Assembly: GCF_028688795.1 (NCBI RefSeq)
Contig: NZ_JAQTXM010000003.1
Location: forward strand, 124,001 to 188,000
Source: Rhodoferax sp.
GTDB lineage: Bacteria > Pseudomonadota > Gammaproteobacteria > Burkholderiales > Burkholderiaceae_C
Direction: 5' to 3'
Length of the DNA: 64,000 bases
The stretch's first letter is position 1. Each line of letters opens with the position of its first letter. The translations under genes were made by a program, and so were the position numbers. Below the pieces are notes generated by a model. The model saw only the letters and a program-made list of their open reading frames with translations, ran no database searches and was not told the origin of the DNA. Below, one piece after another: positions 36,702 through 47,449 of this stretch.

Positions 36702-37406
36702 ATGGCACGCTTACCTCGTTTGACCCTGCCCGGTTATCCGCACCACGTCATCCAGCGTGGCAACAATCGGCAAGCCATTTTTGCCACGGTGGCAGATTAC
36801 CGCGCGTTGCTTGACCTGCTGGAGGAAAACGCCAAAAAATTTGAGGTGGCGGTGCATGCCTATGTACTGATGAGTAACCACTTTCACCTGCTGGCCACGC
36901 CACAGACGGCCGATGGCTTACCCAAAATGATGCAGGCCGTGGGGCGCAGCTATGTGCGCTATTTCAATGACATACAAAAACGCACGGGCACCTTGTGGGA
37001 GGGGCGCTACAAGTCGACGCTGATCCAGTCAGACCGTTATTTGTTGACCTGTATGGCCTACATCGATCTGAACCCGGTGCGCGCGGGATTGGTGGCGCTG
37101 CCGCAAGACTACCCGTGGTCGAGCCATTTGCACTACCTGGGCATCCGCTCAGACCGTTTGATCACGCCGCACGCCCTGTATTGGGAGCTGGGCAACACCC
37201 CGTTTGCGCGCGAAGCCGCCTACGCCGAAATGGTGCGAAGTGGCATCAACACGGTGCAGCAGACCGCTTTGACCAATGCTGCGCTGCAGGGTTGGGCCTT
37301 GGGTGAGCCGGATTTTGTGGCTGAATTACAAAAAAGGACGGAGCGCCGGGTGTCAAAAACTGGCGCTGGGCGACCACTTTCAGTTAACAAAAAAGTAGTC
37401 AAATAA
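36702..37406 (+). CDS. REP-associated tyrosine transposase (RAYT, Y1_Tnp)
   Basis: A 234-residue HUH-type transposase related to IS200/IS605 TnpA. In other bacteria such proteins bind and cleave short palindromic REP sequences. The N terminus MARLPRLTLPGYPHHVIQRG is diagnostic, NNRQAIF follows, and the HUH motif is in LMSNHFHLLA at about residues 64-73. FNDIQKRTGTLWEGRYKSTL and AYIDLNPVRAGLV complete the conserved core, and LQ-rich and RPL segments form the C-terminal region. ATG 36702 is preferred over TTG 36693. The stop codon lies in a dispersed repeat. Confidence 0.94.
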   Translation: MARLPRLTLPGYPHHVIQRGNNRQAIFATVADYRALLDLLEENAKKFEVAVHAYVLMSNHFHLLATPQTADGLPKMMQAVGRSYVRYFNDIQKRTGTLWEGRYKSTLIQSDRYLLTCMAYIDLNPVRAGLVALPQDYPWSSHLHYLGIRSDRLITPHALYWELGNTPFAREAAYAEMVRSGINTVQQTALTNAALQGWALGEPDFVAELQKRTERRVSKTGAGRPLSVNKKVVK

Positions 37407-37450
37407 GGCTGTAGTCCTTATAAATAAAGCATAACTAGCTCTTATTTTAA
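37401..37450 (-). repeat. Dispersed element, copy 7 (inside the RAYT element)
   Basis: AAATAAGGCTGTAGTCCTTA, then AAATAAAGCATAACTAGCTC. It supplies the stop codon of the RAYT gene. Confidence 0.75.
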
Positions 37451-37491
37451 ATGTGTCCCCAATTTTTTGAAAAACATAATTTGTAGAAATT

Positions 37492-37512
37492 AATTGGAAT
37501 CTGACCCCAATT
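37492..37512 (-). repeat. Right terminal inverted repeat of the RAYT element
   Basis: AATTGGAATC followed by TGACCCCAATT, the inverse of the left repeat with one mismatch. Confidence 0.88.
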
Positions 37513-37580
37513 ATTTTGTTTGGCATGGATGCTGCAATGCGGTAAAGTTGACCCATCTGACACTTTTTAGGAGCGCGCGT

Positions 37581-40500
37581 ATGACGACGGCAGCCGAGAT
37601 CAAACATCTCCAAGACAACGGTTTGTATTCAGCATCTCAAGAGCATGACGCTTGCGGGGTTGGTTTTGTGGCTCACATCAAGGGCCATAAGTCGCATGAC
37701 ATTGTCAAAAATGCGCTCAAGATTCTTGAAAACCTCGACCACCGGGGTGCCGTGGGTGCCGACAAGCTCATGGGCGACGGTGCTGGTATCTTGATTCAGC
37801 TGCCTGATGCGTTGTACCGCGAAGAAATGGCCGCCCAGGGTGTCACGCTGCCGCCACCTGGCGAATACGGTGTCGGCATGGTGTTTTTGCCCAAGGAATT
37901 TGCGAGTCGTCAGGCCTGCGAGCAAGAGCTTGAGCGTGCCGTCAAGGCCGAAGGCCAGGTGTTGCTGGGCTGGCGTGATGTGCCAGTCGACCGTGACATG
38001 CCGATGTCGCCCAATGTGCGTAAAAAAGAACCCGTGCTGAAGCAAATCTTCATCGGCCGTGGCAATGACGTGATTGTGCAAGACGCCCTGGAGCGCAAGC
38101 TCTATGTGATCCGCAAGACCGCCAGCGCCCACATTCAGGCCTTGAAACTCAAGCACAGCAAAGAATATTACGTGCCCAGCATGTCCAGCCGCACGGTCAT
38201 TTACAAAGGCCTGTTGCTGGCCGACCAGGTGGGCACTTATTACCTTGATCTGCAAGACCCGCGCTGCGTGTCTGCCCTGGGTCTGGTGCACCAACGGTTT
38301 TCAACCAACACTTTCCCCGAGTGGCCGTTGGCCCACCCTTACCGCTATGTGGCGCACAACGGTGAAATCAACACCGTCAAGGGCAACTACAACTGGATGA
38401 AGGCGCGTGAAGGTGTGATGAGCTCACCGGTGTTGGGGGCTGACCTGCAAAAGCTTTACCCCATCAGCTTCGCGCACCAGTCTGACACCGCCACGTTTGA
38501 CAACTGCCTTGAGCTGCTCACCATGGCCGGCTACCCGATCAGCCAAGCGGTGATGATGATGATTCCCGAGCCTTGGGAAAACCACACCACCATGGACGAG
38601 CGCCGCCGCGCGTTCTACGAATACCACGCCGCCATGTTGGAGCCGTGGGACGGTCCGGCCAGCATTGTGTTCACCGATGGCCGCCAGATTGGCGCCACGC
38701 TGGACCGCAATGGCCTGCGTCCGTCACGCTACTGCATCACCGACGACGACTTGGTGGTGATGGCGTCTGAGTCTGGCGTGTTGCCGTTCCCAGAGAACAA
38801 AATTGTGCGCAAATGGCGCTTGCAGCCCGGCAAGATGTTCATGATTGACCTGGAGCAAGGTCGCATGGTGGACGACGAGGAGCTGAAATCAGGCTTGGCC
38901 AACAGCAAGCCTTACAAGCAATGGATCGAAAACCTGCGCATTCGCCTGGACGATGTGCAAGGCGGTGGCGAGCCTGCCAGCGCCGCAGAATCCGAGGGCA
39001 CCTTGCTGGACCGCCAGCAAGCCTTTGGCATGACGCAGGAAGACCTGAAGTTTTTGATTGCCCCCATGGCCGCCAACGGCGAAGAAGCCATTGGTTCCAT
39101 GGGCAACGACAGCCCGCTGGCGGTGTTGAGCGACAAAAACAAGCCGCTGTACAACTACTTCAAGCAGCTGTTCGCGCAGGTGACGAACCCGCCCATTGAC
39201 CCGATCCGCGAAGCCATCGTGATGAGCCTGGTGTCGTTTGTTGGTCCCAAGCCCAATTTGCTTGACATAAACCAGGTCAACCCACCGATGCGCCTGGAAG
39301 TGAGCCAGCCGGTGCTCAACTTTGCCGACATGGCCAAGCTGCGCGACATTGCCACGCACACCAACGGCAAATTCCGCAGCTACACACTTGACATCACCTA
39401 CCCGTTGAGCTGGGGTCGTGAAGGGGTTGAGGCCAAGCTGGCGTCGTTGTGCGCCGAGGCAGTGGATGCCATCAAGAGCGGCCACAACATTTTGATCATC
39501 AGTGACCGCGCCATCAGCGCCACGCAGGTGGCCATTCCGGCGCTGCTGGCCCTGAGTGCCGTTCACCAGCACCTGGTGCGCGAAGGTTTGCGCACCACGG
39601 CGGGTCTGGTGGTTGAAACCGGCACGGCCCGTGAAGTGCATCACTTTGGCGTGCTCGCCGGTTACGGTGCCGAAGCCGTTCACCCCTATTTGGCGATGGA
39701 AACCCTGGCCAGCATCTGCAAAGACCTGCCGGGCGATTTGAGCGCTGACAAAGCCATTTACAACTATGTCAAGGCGGTGGGCAAGGGCTTGTCCAAGATC
39801 ATGTCCAAGATGGGTGTCAGCACTTACATGAGTTACTGCGGTGCGCAGCTGTTTGAAGCCATTGGCCTGTCAACCGACACAGTTGAAAAATACTTCACTG
39901 GCACCCCCAGCCGTGTCGAAGGCATTGGTGTGTTTGAGATTGCCGAGGAAGCCATCCGAATGCACAAGGCTGCCTTTGGCGCAGACCCGGTGCTGGCAAA
40001 CCGCCTGGATGCAGGTGGTGAATATGCCTGGCGTGCCCGTGGTGAAGAACACATGTGGACGCCCGACGCGATTGCCAAGCTGCAGCACAGCACCCGAGCC
40101 AACAACTGGAACACCTACAAGGAATACGCCCAGCTGATCAACGACCAAAGCAAGCGCCACCTGACCTTGCGCGGTCTGTTTGAATTCAAGATCGACCCCG
40201 CCAAAGCGATCCCGATCGACCAGGTGGAAAGCGCCAAGGAAATCGTCAAACGCTTTGCCACGGGCGCGATGTCGCTGGGTTCCATTTCTACTGAAGCACA
40301 CGCCACGCTGGCTGTGGCCATGAACCGCATTGGCGGCAAAAGTAACACCGGTGAGGGGGGTGAAGACCCTGCGCGTTACCGCAACGAGCTCAAAGGCATC
40401 CCGATCAAGCTTGGTGACTCTTTGAAGAGCGTGATTGGCAATGATGTGGTTGAGGTTGATTTGCCGCTGCAAGCCGGCGACTCTCTGCGCTCGCGCATCA

Positions 40501-42314
40501 AGCAGGTGGCCTCGGGCCGCTTTGGTGTCACGGCCGAGTATTTGGGCAGTGCCGATCAAATCCAGATCAAGATGGCCCAAGGTGCCAAGCCAGGCGAGGG
40601 TGGTCAGCTGCCCGGCGCCAAGGTGTCGGATTACATTGGCAAGCTGCGCTACTCGGTGCCTGGTGTGGGCCTGATCTCGCCGCCACCGCACCATGACATC
40701 TACTCGATTGAAGATTTGGCGCAGCTCATTCACGACCTGAAGAATGTCTCCACCCAGGCCAGCATCAGCGTCAAGCTGGTGAGCGAAATTGGCGTGGGCA
40801 CCATCGCCGCAGGCGTAGCCAAGTGCAAGGCCGACCACGTGGTGATTGCCGGGCACGACGGCGGCACGGGCGCCTCGCCCTGGTCGTCCATCAAGCATTG
40901 CGGCAGCCCATGGGAAATCGGCTTGGCCGAAACCCAGCAAACCCTGGTGCTGAACCGCCTGCGCAGCCGCATCCGTGTGCAGGCCGACGGCCAGATGAAG
41001 ACCGGCCGCGACGTTGCCATTGGCGCACTGTTGGGTGCTGACGAGTTTGGCTTTGCCACTGCTCCGCTGGTGGTGGAAGGTTGCATCATGATGCGCAAGT
41101 GCCACCTGAACACCTGTCCGGTGGGCGTGGCCACACAAGACCCTGAGCTGCGCAAGAAGTTCTCGGGCAAGCCTGAGCACGTGGTGAACTACTTCTTCTT
41201 CATTGCCGAAGAAGTTCGCCAGATCATGGCGCAGCTGGGCATTGTCAAGTTTGACGACCTGATTGGCCGCTCTGACCTGCTCGACATGCGTGCTGGCCTG
41301 CAGCACTGGAAAGCCAGCGGCCTGGATTTCAGCCGCCTGTTTGCCCAGCCCAATGTGCCCGCCGATGTGCCACGTTTTCAAACCGAGTCGCAAGACCATG
41401 GCCTGGAAAAGTCGCTCGACAACGTGCTGATTGCCAAGAGCCGTGCGGCCATTGACAAGGGTGAGCGCGTGCAGTTCATTGAAGTGGCGCGCAACGTGAA
41501 CCGCTCGGTGGGTGCCATGTTGTCGGGTGCGGTGACCAAGGTGCACCCTGAAGGCCTGCCTGATGACACCATTCGCATCCAGTTAGAGGGCACGGGCGGC
41601 CAGTCGTTTGGCGCGTTTTTGTGCCGCGGTATCACGCTGTACATGATTGGAGACGCCAATGACTACACCGGCAAAGGCTTGAGCGGTGGCCGTGTGGTGG
41701 TGCGCCCGAGCATTGATTTTCGCGGTGAAGCCACCAAAAACACCATTGTGGGCAACACCGTGATGTACGGCGCCACCAGTGGCGAAGCGTTTTTGTGCGG
41801 CGTAGCCGGCGAGCGTTTTGCGGTGCGTCTGTCAGGGGCCACGGCGGTGATTGAAGGCACCGGGGACCATGGGTGTGAGTACATGACTGGCGGCACCGTG
41901 GCCGTGCTGGGTGTGACCGGGCGCAACTTTGCGGCCGGCATGAGCGGCGGCATCGCTTACGTGTATGACGAAGACGGCAAGTTTGCCAAGCGTTGCAACA
42001 CCGCCATGGTGTCGCTTGAAAAAGTGTTGACCACCGCAGAGCAAAAAGAAGCCATCAACGAAAGCCTGTGGCACCGTGGCCAAAGCGATGAGGCGCAGCT
42101 GAAAAAATTGCTGGAAGACCACAACCGCTGGACCGGCAGCCGCCGTGCCCGCGAGTTGCTCGACAACTGGGACACCGCACGTGCCAAATTCGTCAAGGTT
42201 TTCCCCAACGAGTACAAACGTGCTCTGGGTGAGCTTCATGCAAAGAAAGGGGCTGTAGCCCAGGTAGAACGTGCGCAAGCAGCTATTAAAAAAGAAGCTG
42301 TCGCGGCTAAGTAA
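37581..42314 (+). CDS. gltB: Glutamate synthase (NADPH), large subunit
   Basis: GltB converts glutamine and 2-oxoglutarate to two glutamates. The 1577-residue subunit has a short propeptide and the catalytic cysteine 25 (HDACGVGF) of the glutaminase domain, an FMN-binding synthase domain ([42 protein letters not shown]), the iron-sulfur cysteines in [13 protein letters not shown], and the C-terminal GXGXG beta helix. The start is ATG 37581 with AGGAG eight bases upstream; the longer frame starts inside the RAYT inverted repeat. The C-terminal tail (about residues 1554-1570) is encoded by a dispersed repeat. Confidence 0.97.
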   Translation: MTTAAEIKHLQDNGLYSASQEHDACGVGFVAHIKGHKSHDIVKNALKILENLDHRGAVGADKLMGDGAGILIQLPDALYREEMAAQGVTLPPPGEYGVGMVFLPKEFASRQACEQELERAVKAEGQVLLGWRDVPVDRDMPMSPNVRKKEPVLKQIFIGRGNDVIVQDALERKLYVIRKTASAHIQALKLKHSKEYYVPSMSSRTVIYKGLLLADQVGTYYLDLQDPRCVSALGLVHQRFSTNTFPEWPLAHPYRYVAHNGEINTVKGNYNWMKAREGVMSSPVLGADLQKLYPISFAHQSDTATFDNCLELLTMAGYPISQAVMMMIPEPWENHTTMDERRRAFYEYHAAMLEPWDGPASIVFTDGRQIGATLDRNGLRPSRYCITDDDLVVMASESGVLPFPENKIVRKWRLQPGKMFMIDLEQGRMVDDEELKSGLANSKPYKQWIENLRIRLDDVQGGGEPASAAESEGTLLDRQQAFGMTQEDLKFLIAPMAANGEEAIGSMGNDSPLAVLSDKNKPLYNYFKQLFAQVTNPPIDPIREAIVMSLVSFVGPKPNLLDINQVNPPMRLEVSQPVLNFADMAKLRDIATHTNGKFRSYTLDITYPLSWGREGVEAKLASLCAEAVDAIKSGHNILIISDRAISATQVAIPALLALSAVHQHLVREGLRTTAGLVVETGTAREVHHFGVLAGYGAEAVHPYLAMETLASICKDLPGDLSADKAIYNYVKAVGKGLSKIMSKMGVSTYMSYCGAQLFEAIGLSTDTVEKYFTGTPSRVEGIGVFEIAEEAIRMHKAAFGADPVLANRLDAGGEYAWRARGEEHMWTPDAIAKLQHSTRANNWNTYKEYAQLINDQSKRHLTLRGLFEFKIDPAKAIPIDQVESAKEIVKRFATGAMSLGSISTEAHATLAVAMNRIGGKSNTGEGGEDPARYRNELKGIPIKLGDSLKSVIGNDVVEVDLPLQAGDSLRSRIKQVASGRFGVTAEYLGSADQIQIKMAQGAKPGEGGQLPGAKVSDYIGKLRYSVPGVGLISPPPHHDIYSIEDLAQLIHDLKNVSTQASISVKLVSEIGVGTIAAGVAKCKADHVVIAGHDGGTGASPWSSIKHCGSPWEIGLAETQQTLVLNRLRSRIRVQADGQMKTGRDVAIGALLGADEFGFATAPLVVEGCIMMRKCHLNTCPVGVATQDPELRKKFSGKPEHVVNYFFFIAEEVRQIMAQLGIVKFDDLIGRSDLLDMRAGLQHWKASGLDFSRLFAQPNVPADVPRFQTESQDHGLEKSLDNVLIAKSRAAIDKGERVQFIEVARNVNRSVGAMLSGAVTKVHPEGLPDDTIRIQLEGTGGQSFGAFLCRGITLYMIGDANDYTGKGLSGGRVVVRPSIDFRGEATKNTIVGNTVMYGATSGEAFLCGVAGERFAVRLSGATAVIEGTGDHGCEYMTGGTVAVLGVTGRNFAAGMSGGIAYVYDEDGKFAKRCNTAMVSLEKVLTTAEQKEAINESLWHRGQSDEAQLKKLLEDHNRWTGSRRARELLDNWDTARAKFVKVFPNEYKRALGELHAKKGAVAQVERAQAAIKKEAVAAK
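42244..42290 (-). repeat. Dispersed element, copy 8 (3' end of gltB)
   Basis: GGGGCTGTAGCCCAGG, then GTGCGCAAGCAGCTATTAAA. It is read in frame as part of the lysine-rich GltB tail. Confidence 0.65.
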
Positions 42315-42348
42315 AACGCCGCTTCCATCAGACACATAGGAAAACATC

Positions 42349-43815
42349 ATGGGAAAAATCACTGGTTTCATGGAATATGAGCGCCTGGAAGAGGGCTACA
42401 AGCCCGTGCCTGAGCGCTTGAAGAATTACAAAGAGTTTGTGATCGGGCTCGACGACAAGGCCGCCAACATCCAGGCCGCGCGCTGCATGGACTGTGGCAC
42501 GCCGTTTTGCAACAGCGGTTGCCCAGTCAACAACATCATTCCGGATTTCAACGATCTGGTCTACCACGGTGACTGGAAAGAAGCCATTGACGTGCTGCAC
42601 AGCACCAACAACTTCCCCGAATTCACCGGCCGCATTTGCCCGGCTCCGTGCGAAGCGGCTTGCACGTTGAATGTGAATGACGGCGCCGTGGGCATCAAGA
42701 GCATTGAACACGCCATCATCGATCGCGCTTGGGCCGAGGGCTGGGTGACAGCGCAGCCAGCCAAGGTCAAGACCGGCAAAAAAGTGGCGGTGGTGGGCTC
42801 CGGCCCGGCCGGCATGGCGGCTGCCCAGCAGCTGGCGCGGGTTGGCCATGACGTGACCTTGTTTGAAAAGAATGACCGCGTGGGTGGCTTGCTGCGTTAT
42901 GGCATTCCAGACTTCAAGATGGAAAAAACCCACATCGACCGCCGTGTTGATCAGCTTAAGGCCGAGGGTGTAACGATTCGCACCGGTGTGCTGGTGGGTG
43001 AAATGCCCAAGGGCAGCAAGGTCACCAACTGGGCCAAGGAAAAGATCTCTGCTGAGCAATTACAGGCTGAATTTGATGCCGTGCTGCTCACTGGCGGCTC
43101 CGAGCAAAGCCGAGATTTGCCGGTGCCTGGCCGTGACCTGGATGGCATTTACTTCGCCATGGAGTTTTTGCCACAGCAAAACAAGGTCAATGCCGGCGAC
43201 AAGCTCAAGGGCCAATTGCGTGCCGACTGCAAACACGTGATCGTGATTGGTGGCGGCGACACCGGCTCCGATTGCGTGGGCACCAGCAACCGCCACGGCG
43301 CAGCCAGCGTCACGCAGTTTGAAGTGATGCCGCAGCCGCCAGTCGAAGAAGACCGGCCCATGACTTGGCCCTATTGGCCCATGAAATTGCGCACCAGCTC
43401 CAGCCATGACGAAGGCTGCACCCGCGAGTTCGCCATTTCCACCAAGGAATTCATTGGTGAAAAAGGCAAGCTCACCGGCCTTAAAACCGTGCACATCGAG
43501 CTCAAGGACGGCAAGATGGTAGAAATCGCTGGCACCGAGAAGACCTATCAGGCTGACTTGGTGCTGCTTGCCATGGGCTTTGTCAATCCGGTGGCAACCG
43601 TGCTGGAAGCCTTTGGCATCGACAAGGATGCGCGCGGCAACGCCAAAGCCACAACCGAGTTCACGGGTGGTTACGCCACCAACGTGGCCAAGGTGTTTGC
43701 CGCTGGCGACATTCGCCGGGGCCAAAGCCTGGTGGTGTGGGCAATTCGCGAAGGCCGCCAGGCAGCCCGCTCGGTCGATGAGTTTTTAATGGGATTCAGC
43801 GACCTGCCCCGCTAA
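42349..43815 (+). CDS. gltD: Glutamate synthase (NADPH), small subunit
   Basis: GltD takes electrons from NADPH and passes them through FAD and 4Fe-4S clusters to GltB. The 488-residue protein shows [20 protein letters not shown] and [15 protein letters not shown] as cluster ligands, the FAD loop [19 protein letters not shown], and the NADPH loop [21 protein letters not shown]. It follows gltB by 34 bp and is ended by a hairpin terminator. Confidence 0.97.
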   Translation: MGKITGFMEYERLEEGYKPVPERLKNYKEFVIGLDDKAANIQAARCMDCGTPFCNSGCPVNNIIPDFNDLVYHGDWKEAIDVLHSTNNFPEFTGRICPAPCEAACTLNVNDGAVGIKSIEHAIIDRAWAEGWVTAQPAKVKTGKKVAVVGSGPAGMAAAQQLARVGHDVTLFEKNDRVGGLLRYGIPDFKMEKTHIDRRVDQLKAEGVTIRTGVLVGEMPKGSKVTNWAKEKISAEQLQAEFDAVLLTGGSEQSRDLPVPGRDLDGIYFAMEFLPQQNKVNAGDKLKGQLRADCKHVIVIGGGDTGSDCVGTSNRHGAASVTQFEVMPQPPVEEDRPMTWPYWPMKLRTSSSHDEGCTREFAISTKEFIGEKGKLTGLKTVHIELKDGKMVEIAGTEKTYQADLVLLAMGFVNPVATVLEAFGIDKDARGNAKATTEFTGGYATNVAKVFAAGDIRRGQSLVVWAIREGRQAARSVDEFLMGFSDLPR

Positions 43816-43839
43816 ATTACAGCATCATTTATGATCGAG

Positions 43840-43867
43840 AGGCCGGGTTTACCCCCGGTCTTTCTAT
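43840..43867 (+). terminator. Hairpin with T-rich tail after gltD, just before mlaF
   Basis: AGGCCGGG pairs with CCCGGTCT (one G-T pair) around TTTACC and is followed by TTCTATTT. It most likely terminates gltBD transcripts. It ends only a few bases before the chosen mlaF start codon. Confidence 0.6.
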
Positions 43868-43869
43868 TT

Positions 43870-44688
43870 ATGGCTCCAAAACCCCTCGATCCCCTGGTTG
43901 AAATGCGTCACCTTAGCTTTGGCTATGGGGAACGCATGATCCTGGACGACATTTCGTTGTCGGTGCCGCGTGGCAAGGTCACTGCACTCATGGGTGCGTC
44001 GGGTGGCGGCAAAACCACAGTGCTGCGCCTCATTGGCGGCCAGGTGCAGGCCCAGCAAGGGCAGATGCTGTTTGATGGCCAAGACTTGACACCCATGAAT
44101 CAGTCGGAGCTGTACGCGGCGCGCCGGCGCATGGGCATGTTGTTCCAGTTTGGTGCCCTGTTTGCTGACCTGGACGTGTTTGAGAACGTGGCTTTCCCGC
44201 TGCGCGAGCACACCCATTTGCCTGAGGCGCTGATTCGCGATGTGGTGCTGATGAAGCTCAATGCGGTTGGCCTGCGCGGTGCACGTGACCTGATGCCCAG
44301 TGACTTGAGCGGTGGTATGGCACGCCGCGTGGCGCTGGCGCGGGCCATTGCGCTTGACCCCGAGCTGGTGATGTACGACGAACCTTTCGCCGGTCTCGAC
44401 CCGATTTCGCTGGGCACCTCTGCGCGTTTGATCCGTGAGCTCAACGATGCCATGGGCCTGACCAGCATTTTTGTCTCGCACGATCTGGAACAAACCTTCG
44501 CCATCGCTGACCAGGTGATCATTCTGGCCAACGGCAAGGTGGCTTGCCAGGGCACTCCGGATGAGGTGCGCCACAACACCGACCCGCTGGTGCACCAGTA
44601 TGTGCATGCCCTGCCGGACGGCCCGGTGCATTTCCATTATCCCGGCCCGACGGTCGAAGAAGATTTTGGTGCAGAGGTGACGCCATGA
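43870..44688 (+). CDS. mlaF: Phospholipid transport ATPase MlaF
   Basis: MlaF powers the MlaFEDB complex, which moves phospholipids between the inner and outer membranes to keep the outer membrane asymmetric. The 272-residue ATPase has Walker A GASGGGKTT, the signature LSGGMARRVALARA, Walker B LVMYDEPFAGLDP and the H loop SHDLEQ. The start is ATG 43870 (MAPKPLDPL), which has no ribosome binding site because a terminator-like hairpin occupies that place. An in-frame ATG at 43831 would run through the hairpin. Overlaps mlaE by ATGA. Confidence 0.95.
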   Translation: MAPKPLDPLVEMRHLSFGYGERMILDDISLSVPRGKVTALMGASGGGKTTVLRLIGGQVQAQQGQMLFDGQDLTPMNQSELYAARRRMGMLFQFGALFADLDVFENVAFPLREHTHLPEALIRDVVLMKLNAVGLRGARDLMPSDLSGGMARRVALARAIALDPELVMYDEPFAGLDPISLGTSARLIRELNDAMGLTSIFVSHDLEQTFAIADQVIILANGKVACQGTPDEVRHNTDPLVHQYVHALPDGPVHFHYPGPTVEEDFGAEVTP

Positions 44689-45467
44689 GCTGGCTTCACC
44701 CGAAAGTACTGGGGTTTGCAGTGCGTCGCCAGCTCGATGCCATGGGTTATGCCGCGCGCCTGTTTTTCCGCCTGTGTGCCAGCTTGGGTTATGCGCTCAG
44801 GCGCAATGTGCTGGTGCGCGACCAGATTCATTTTTTGGGCAACTATTCACTGGCCATCATTGGTGTGTCGGGGCTGTTTGTGGGGTTTGTGCTCAGCTTG
44901 CAAGGTTATTACATCTTGAAGCGTTATGGGTCATCCGAAGCCTTGGGCCTGATGGTGGCTTTGAGTCTGCTGCGCGAATTGGGCCCGGTGGTCACGGCTT
45001 TGCTGTTTGCCGGGCGCGCTGGCACGGCACTCACGGCCGAAATTGGTTTGATGAAAGCTGGCGAGCAAATCAGCGTGATGGAGATGATGGCGGTTGACCC
45101 CATTCAGCGGGTTCTGGCACCACGTTTTTGGGCTGGCATGTTCACCATGCCCCTGCTGGCGGCCTTGTTCAGCGCCATGGGCGTGGTTGGCGGCTGGGTG
45201 GTGGGGGTCCTGATGATTGGTGTCGATGGCGGCGCTTTCTGGAGCCAGATTCAGGGTGGCGTGGATGTGTTTCAGGATGTTGGCAACGGGGTGGTGAAAA
45301 GCTTTGTGTTTGGTGTGGCGGTGACGTTCATTGCCCTGCTGCAAGGCTACAACGCGCAGCCGACACCCGAAGGGGTGGCCAAAGCCACGACCCGCACCGT
45401 GGTGATGGCATCGCTGGCAGTGTTGGCACTGGACTTCATCCTGACTGCCATGATGTTCACGATCTGA
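44685..45467 (+). CDS. mlaE: Phospholipid transport permease MlaE
   Basis: The 260-residue inner-membrane permease of the Mla system has about five hydrophobic segments and the conserved VVTALLFAGRAGTALTAEIG, LMKAGEQISVMEMMAVDPI and the coupling-helix region near LAPRFWAGMFTMPLLA. The ATG overlaps the mlaF stop. MlaD follows 36 bp downstream. Confidence 0.96.
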   Translation: MSWLHPKVLGFAVRRQLDAMGYAARLFFRLCASLGYALRRNVLVRDQIHFLGNYSLAIIGVSGLFVGFVLSLQGYYILKRYGSSEALGLMVALSLLRELGPVVTALLFAGRAGTALTAEIGLMKAGEQISVMEMMAVDPIQRVLAPRFWAGMFTMPLLAALFSAMGVVGGWVVGVLMIGVDGGAFWSQIQGGVDVFQDVGNGVVKSFVFGVAVTFIALLQGYNAQPTPEGVAKATTRTVVMASLAVLALDFILTAMMFTI

Positions 45468-45503
45468 CCGCCATCTGACGGCAAATGACAAGAAAGGTGT
45501 TTA

Positions 45504-45998
45504 ATGCAACGCTCAAAAAATGACCTCTGGGTTGGTTTATTCGTGCTGATAGGGGCTGTGGCCATTTTGTTTTTGGCCCTGCAGTCGGCCAATTTGCTGA
45601 CGCTCAGTTTTCAAAAAACTTATTCTGTGGCAGCCAAGTTTGACAACATTGGCGGTCTCAAGCCCAAGGCAGCGGTCAAAAGTGCCGGCGTGGTGGTCGG
45701 GCGAGTTGAAAACATCTCGTTTGATGACAAGTCATTTCAGGCCAAAGTGACGCTGGCGCTGGAGAGTCAGTACACCTTTCCCAAAGACAGCTCGCTGAAG
45801 ATTTTGACCAGTGGTTTGCTGGGTGACCAATATCTGGGCATTGAGGCGGGTGCAGACGACAAAAATCTGGCCGCTGGCGACGTGATCTCCAGCACCCAAT
45901 CGGCCATCGTTCTGGAAAATTTAATCAGTCAGTTTTTGTTCAGTAAGGCGGCTGAGCCGTCCGGCGCTGCGGCGAGTGCAAGTAATCAGGGAAAATAA
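45504..45998 (+). CDS. mlaD: Phospholipid transport MCE-domain protein MlaD
   Basis: MlaD is anchored in the inner membrane and forms a hexameric MCE ring that binds phospholipid on the periplasmic side. The 164-residue protein has a membrane segment at about 8-28 (DLWVGLFVLIGAVAILFLAL), the MCE domain with YSVAAKFDNIGGLKPKAAVK and SAGVVVGRVENI, and KILTSGLLGDQYLGIEAG. Its stop overlaps the mlaA start (TAATG). Confidence 0.96.
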   Translation: MQRSKNDLWVGLFVLIGAVAILFLALQSANLLTLSFQKTYSVAAKFDNIGGLKPKAAVKSAGVVVGRVENISFDDKSFQAKVTLALESQYTFPKDSSLKILTSGLLGDQYLGIEAGADDKNLAAGDVISSTQSAIVLENLISQFLFSKAAEPSGAAASASNQGK

Positions 45999-46756
45999 TG
46001 AAAAATTCGTCAAGTTTGAAAAGTGGCTGGGTCCAACGGTGTTCGTCGGTGCTTATGTCTGCGGTACTCATCACGCTGACTGGTTGCGCCACTGGCCCCA
46101 CTGCGGATCGGCGAGACCCACTGGAGCCCTTCAACCGGGGCGTTTACAAGTTCAATGATGTGGTTGACCGCGCCGTGATCAAGCCGGTGGCTACGGCCTA
46201 CCGGGATGTGTTGCCGTCACCGATTCGCACCGGGGTGAACAATTTCTTCAATAACTTGCAGGATGCCTGGTCTGCGGTCAACAGCGCCTTGCAGCTCAAG
46301 GGCCAAGCAGCTGGCAACAATTTGGTGCGTTTTGGTGTCAACACCTTCCTGGGGCTGGGCGGTGTGCTCGACATTGCGTCTGAAATGCGCGTCGAGCGCC
46401 ACACCGAAGACTTTGGCCAGACGCTCGGCCATTGGGGTGTCAAGTCTGGGCCGTATCTGGTGTTGCCACTGCTGGGGCCGTCAACCGTGCGTGACACCGC
46501 CGCGCTGCCGGTGGATGCCCAAGGCAATCTGGTGTCAAGCATCAACGATGTGCCCACACGCAACTCCGCCACTGCCCTGAATTTGCTGGACCGTCGCTCG
46601 CGCTTGCTGGAGGCCTCCGACATACTGGACCAAGTGGCGCTTGACCCTTACACATTCACCCGCGATGCCTTTTTGCAGCGCCGCCAAAATTCGGTCTACG
46701 ACGGCTACCCGCCTGACGACGACGAGCCGATGCCGGCTGACAACCTGACCAAATAA
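45998..46756 (+). CDS. mlaA: Outer-membrane lipoprotein MlaA (VacJ)
   Basis: MlaA removes mislocalised phospholipids from the outer leaflet of the outer membrane and hands them to MlaC. The 252-residue protein has a lipobox (LTGC, cysteine near 30), DPLEPFNRGVYKFNDVVDRAVIKP, and GVNNFFNNLQDAWSAVNSALQLK, both characteristic. In Escherichia coli mlaA is elsewhere; here it is in the mla operon between mlaD and mlaC, as in many betaproteobacteria. Confidence 0.96.
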   Translation: MKNSSSLKSGWVQRCSSVLMSAVLITLTGCATGPTADRRDPLEPFNRGVYKFNDVVDRAVIKPVATAYRDVLPSPIRTGVNNFFNNLQDAWSAVNSALQLKGQAAGNNLVRFGVNTFLGLGGVLDIASEMRVERHTEDFGQTLGHWGVKSGPYLVLPLLGPSTVRDTAALPVDAQGNLVSSINDVPTRNSATALNLLDRRSRLLEASDILDQVALDPYTFTRDAFLQRRQNSVYDGYPPDDDEPMPADNLTK

Positions 46757-46775
46757 TCTAGAGAAAGAATTGAAA

Positions 46776-47444
46776 ATGAACCGACGTTTATTAGCCCAAT
46801 GGCTGCTGGCCCTGGCCGCCAGTGCTTCTGTTTTTGCAGCGATGCCAGTGCACGCGGCCGATGAAGCGCCGGACGCCCTGATCAACCGCGTGACCAAGGA
46901 AACCTTGGATGTCATTTTGGCTGATCCGGCGGTGCAAGCCGGCGACGTGTCACGCATCATGGCACTGGTGGATGAAAAGGTCATGCCTTATGTCAATTTT
47001 CAACGCATGACAGCTTCTGCCGTAGGGCCTGGTTGGCGCCAGGCCACGCCCGAGCAGCGCAAGCGTCTTGAGACCGAATTCAAAACCCTGCTGGTGCGCA
47101 CCTATTCAGGCGCCATGAGCCAGGCGAAAAACCTGAGCTTCAGTGTCAAGCCCCTGCGGGCGGCGCCTGAGGACAAAGAAGTGATTGTGCGCACCTTGAT
47201 CAAAGGCCGGGGCGACCCGGTCCAGCTGGACTACCGCCTGGAAAAAACACCAGGGGCTGGCGCTGGCTGGAAAGTCTTTAATCTGAACGTGATGGGCGTC
47301 TGGCTGGTGGACACTTACCGCAGCCAGTTCGCCGAGGAAATCAATGCCAAGGGGATTGATGGCTTGATTGCCACGCTGACCGAGCGCAACAAGGCCAACG
47401 CGGCAGGGCCTTCAGTCAAAGTCAATAAGCCTGCCAAAGGCTAA
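46776..47444 (+). CDS. mlaC: Periplasmic phospholipid carrier MlaC
   Basis: MlaC shuttles phospholipids between MlaA and MlaD. The 222-residue protein has a signal peptide (to about residue 28, VHAADEAPD), and the family signatures KVMPYVNFQRMTASAVGPGW, TPEQRKRLETEFKTLLVRTYSGAM and IDGLIATLTERN. The start is ATG 46776 (MNRRLLAQ), six bases after a TTG in the same frame, preceded by a purine-rich AGAGAAAG. MlaB follows 5 bp later. Confidence 0.95.
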   Translation: MNRRLLAQWLLALAASASVFAAMPVHAADEAPDALINRVTKETLDVILADPAVQAGDVSRIMALVDEKVMPYVNFQRMTASAVGPGWRQATPEQRKRLETEFKTLLVRTYSGAMSQAKNLSFSVKPLRAAPEDKEVIVRTLIKGRGDPVQLDYRLEKTPGAGAGWKVFNLNVMGVWLVDTYRSQFAEEINAKGIDGLIATLTERNKANAAGPSVKVNKPAKG

Positions 47445-47449
47445 GCATC

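Larger units (their letters stand above)
36669..37512 (+). mobile_element. RAYT element bounded by inverted repeats
   Basis: A 21-bp sequence at 36669-36689 (AATTGGGGTCAGAGTCCAAT and one more base) recurs inverted at 37492-37512 with a single mismatch. Between the two lie the RAYT gene and one copy of the dispersed repeat. ATGTGTCCCCAATT at 37451 adds a third related GGGG/CCCC-AATT motif. This looks like a self-contained RAYT locus inserted between the lipoprotein gene and gltB. Confidence 0.8.

Noticed and set aside
39870..41546. 558-codon minus-strand frame inside gltB
   Set aside because: It is the shadow of the strongly conserved FMN and iron-sulfur region of gltB.
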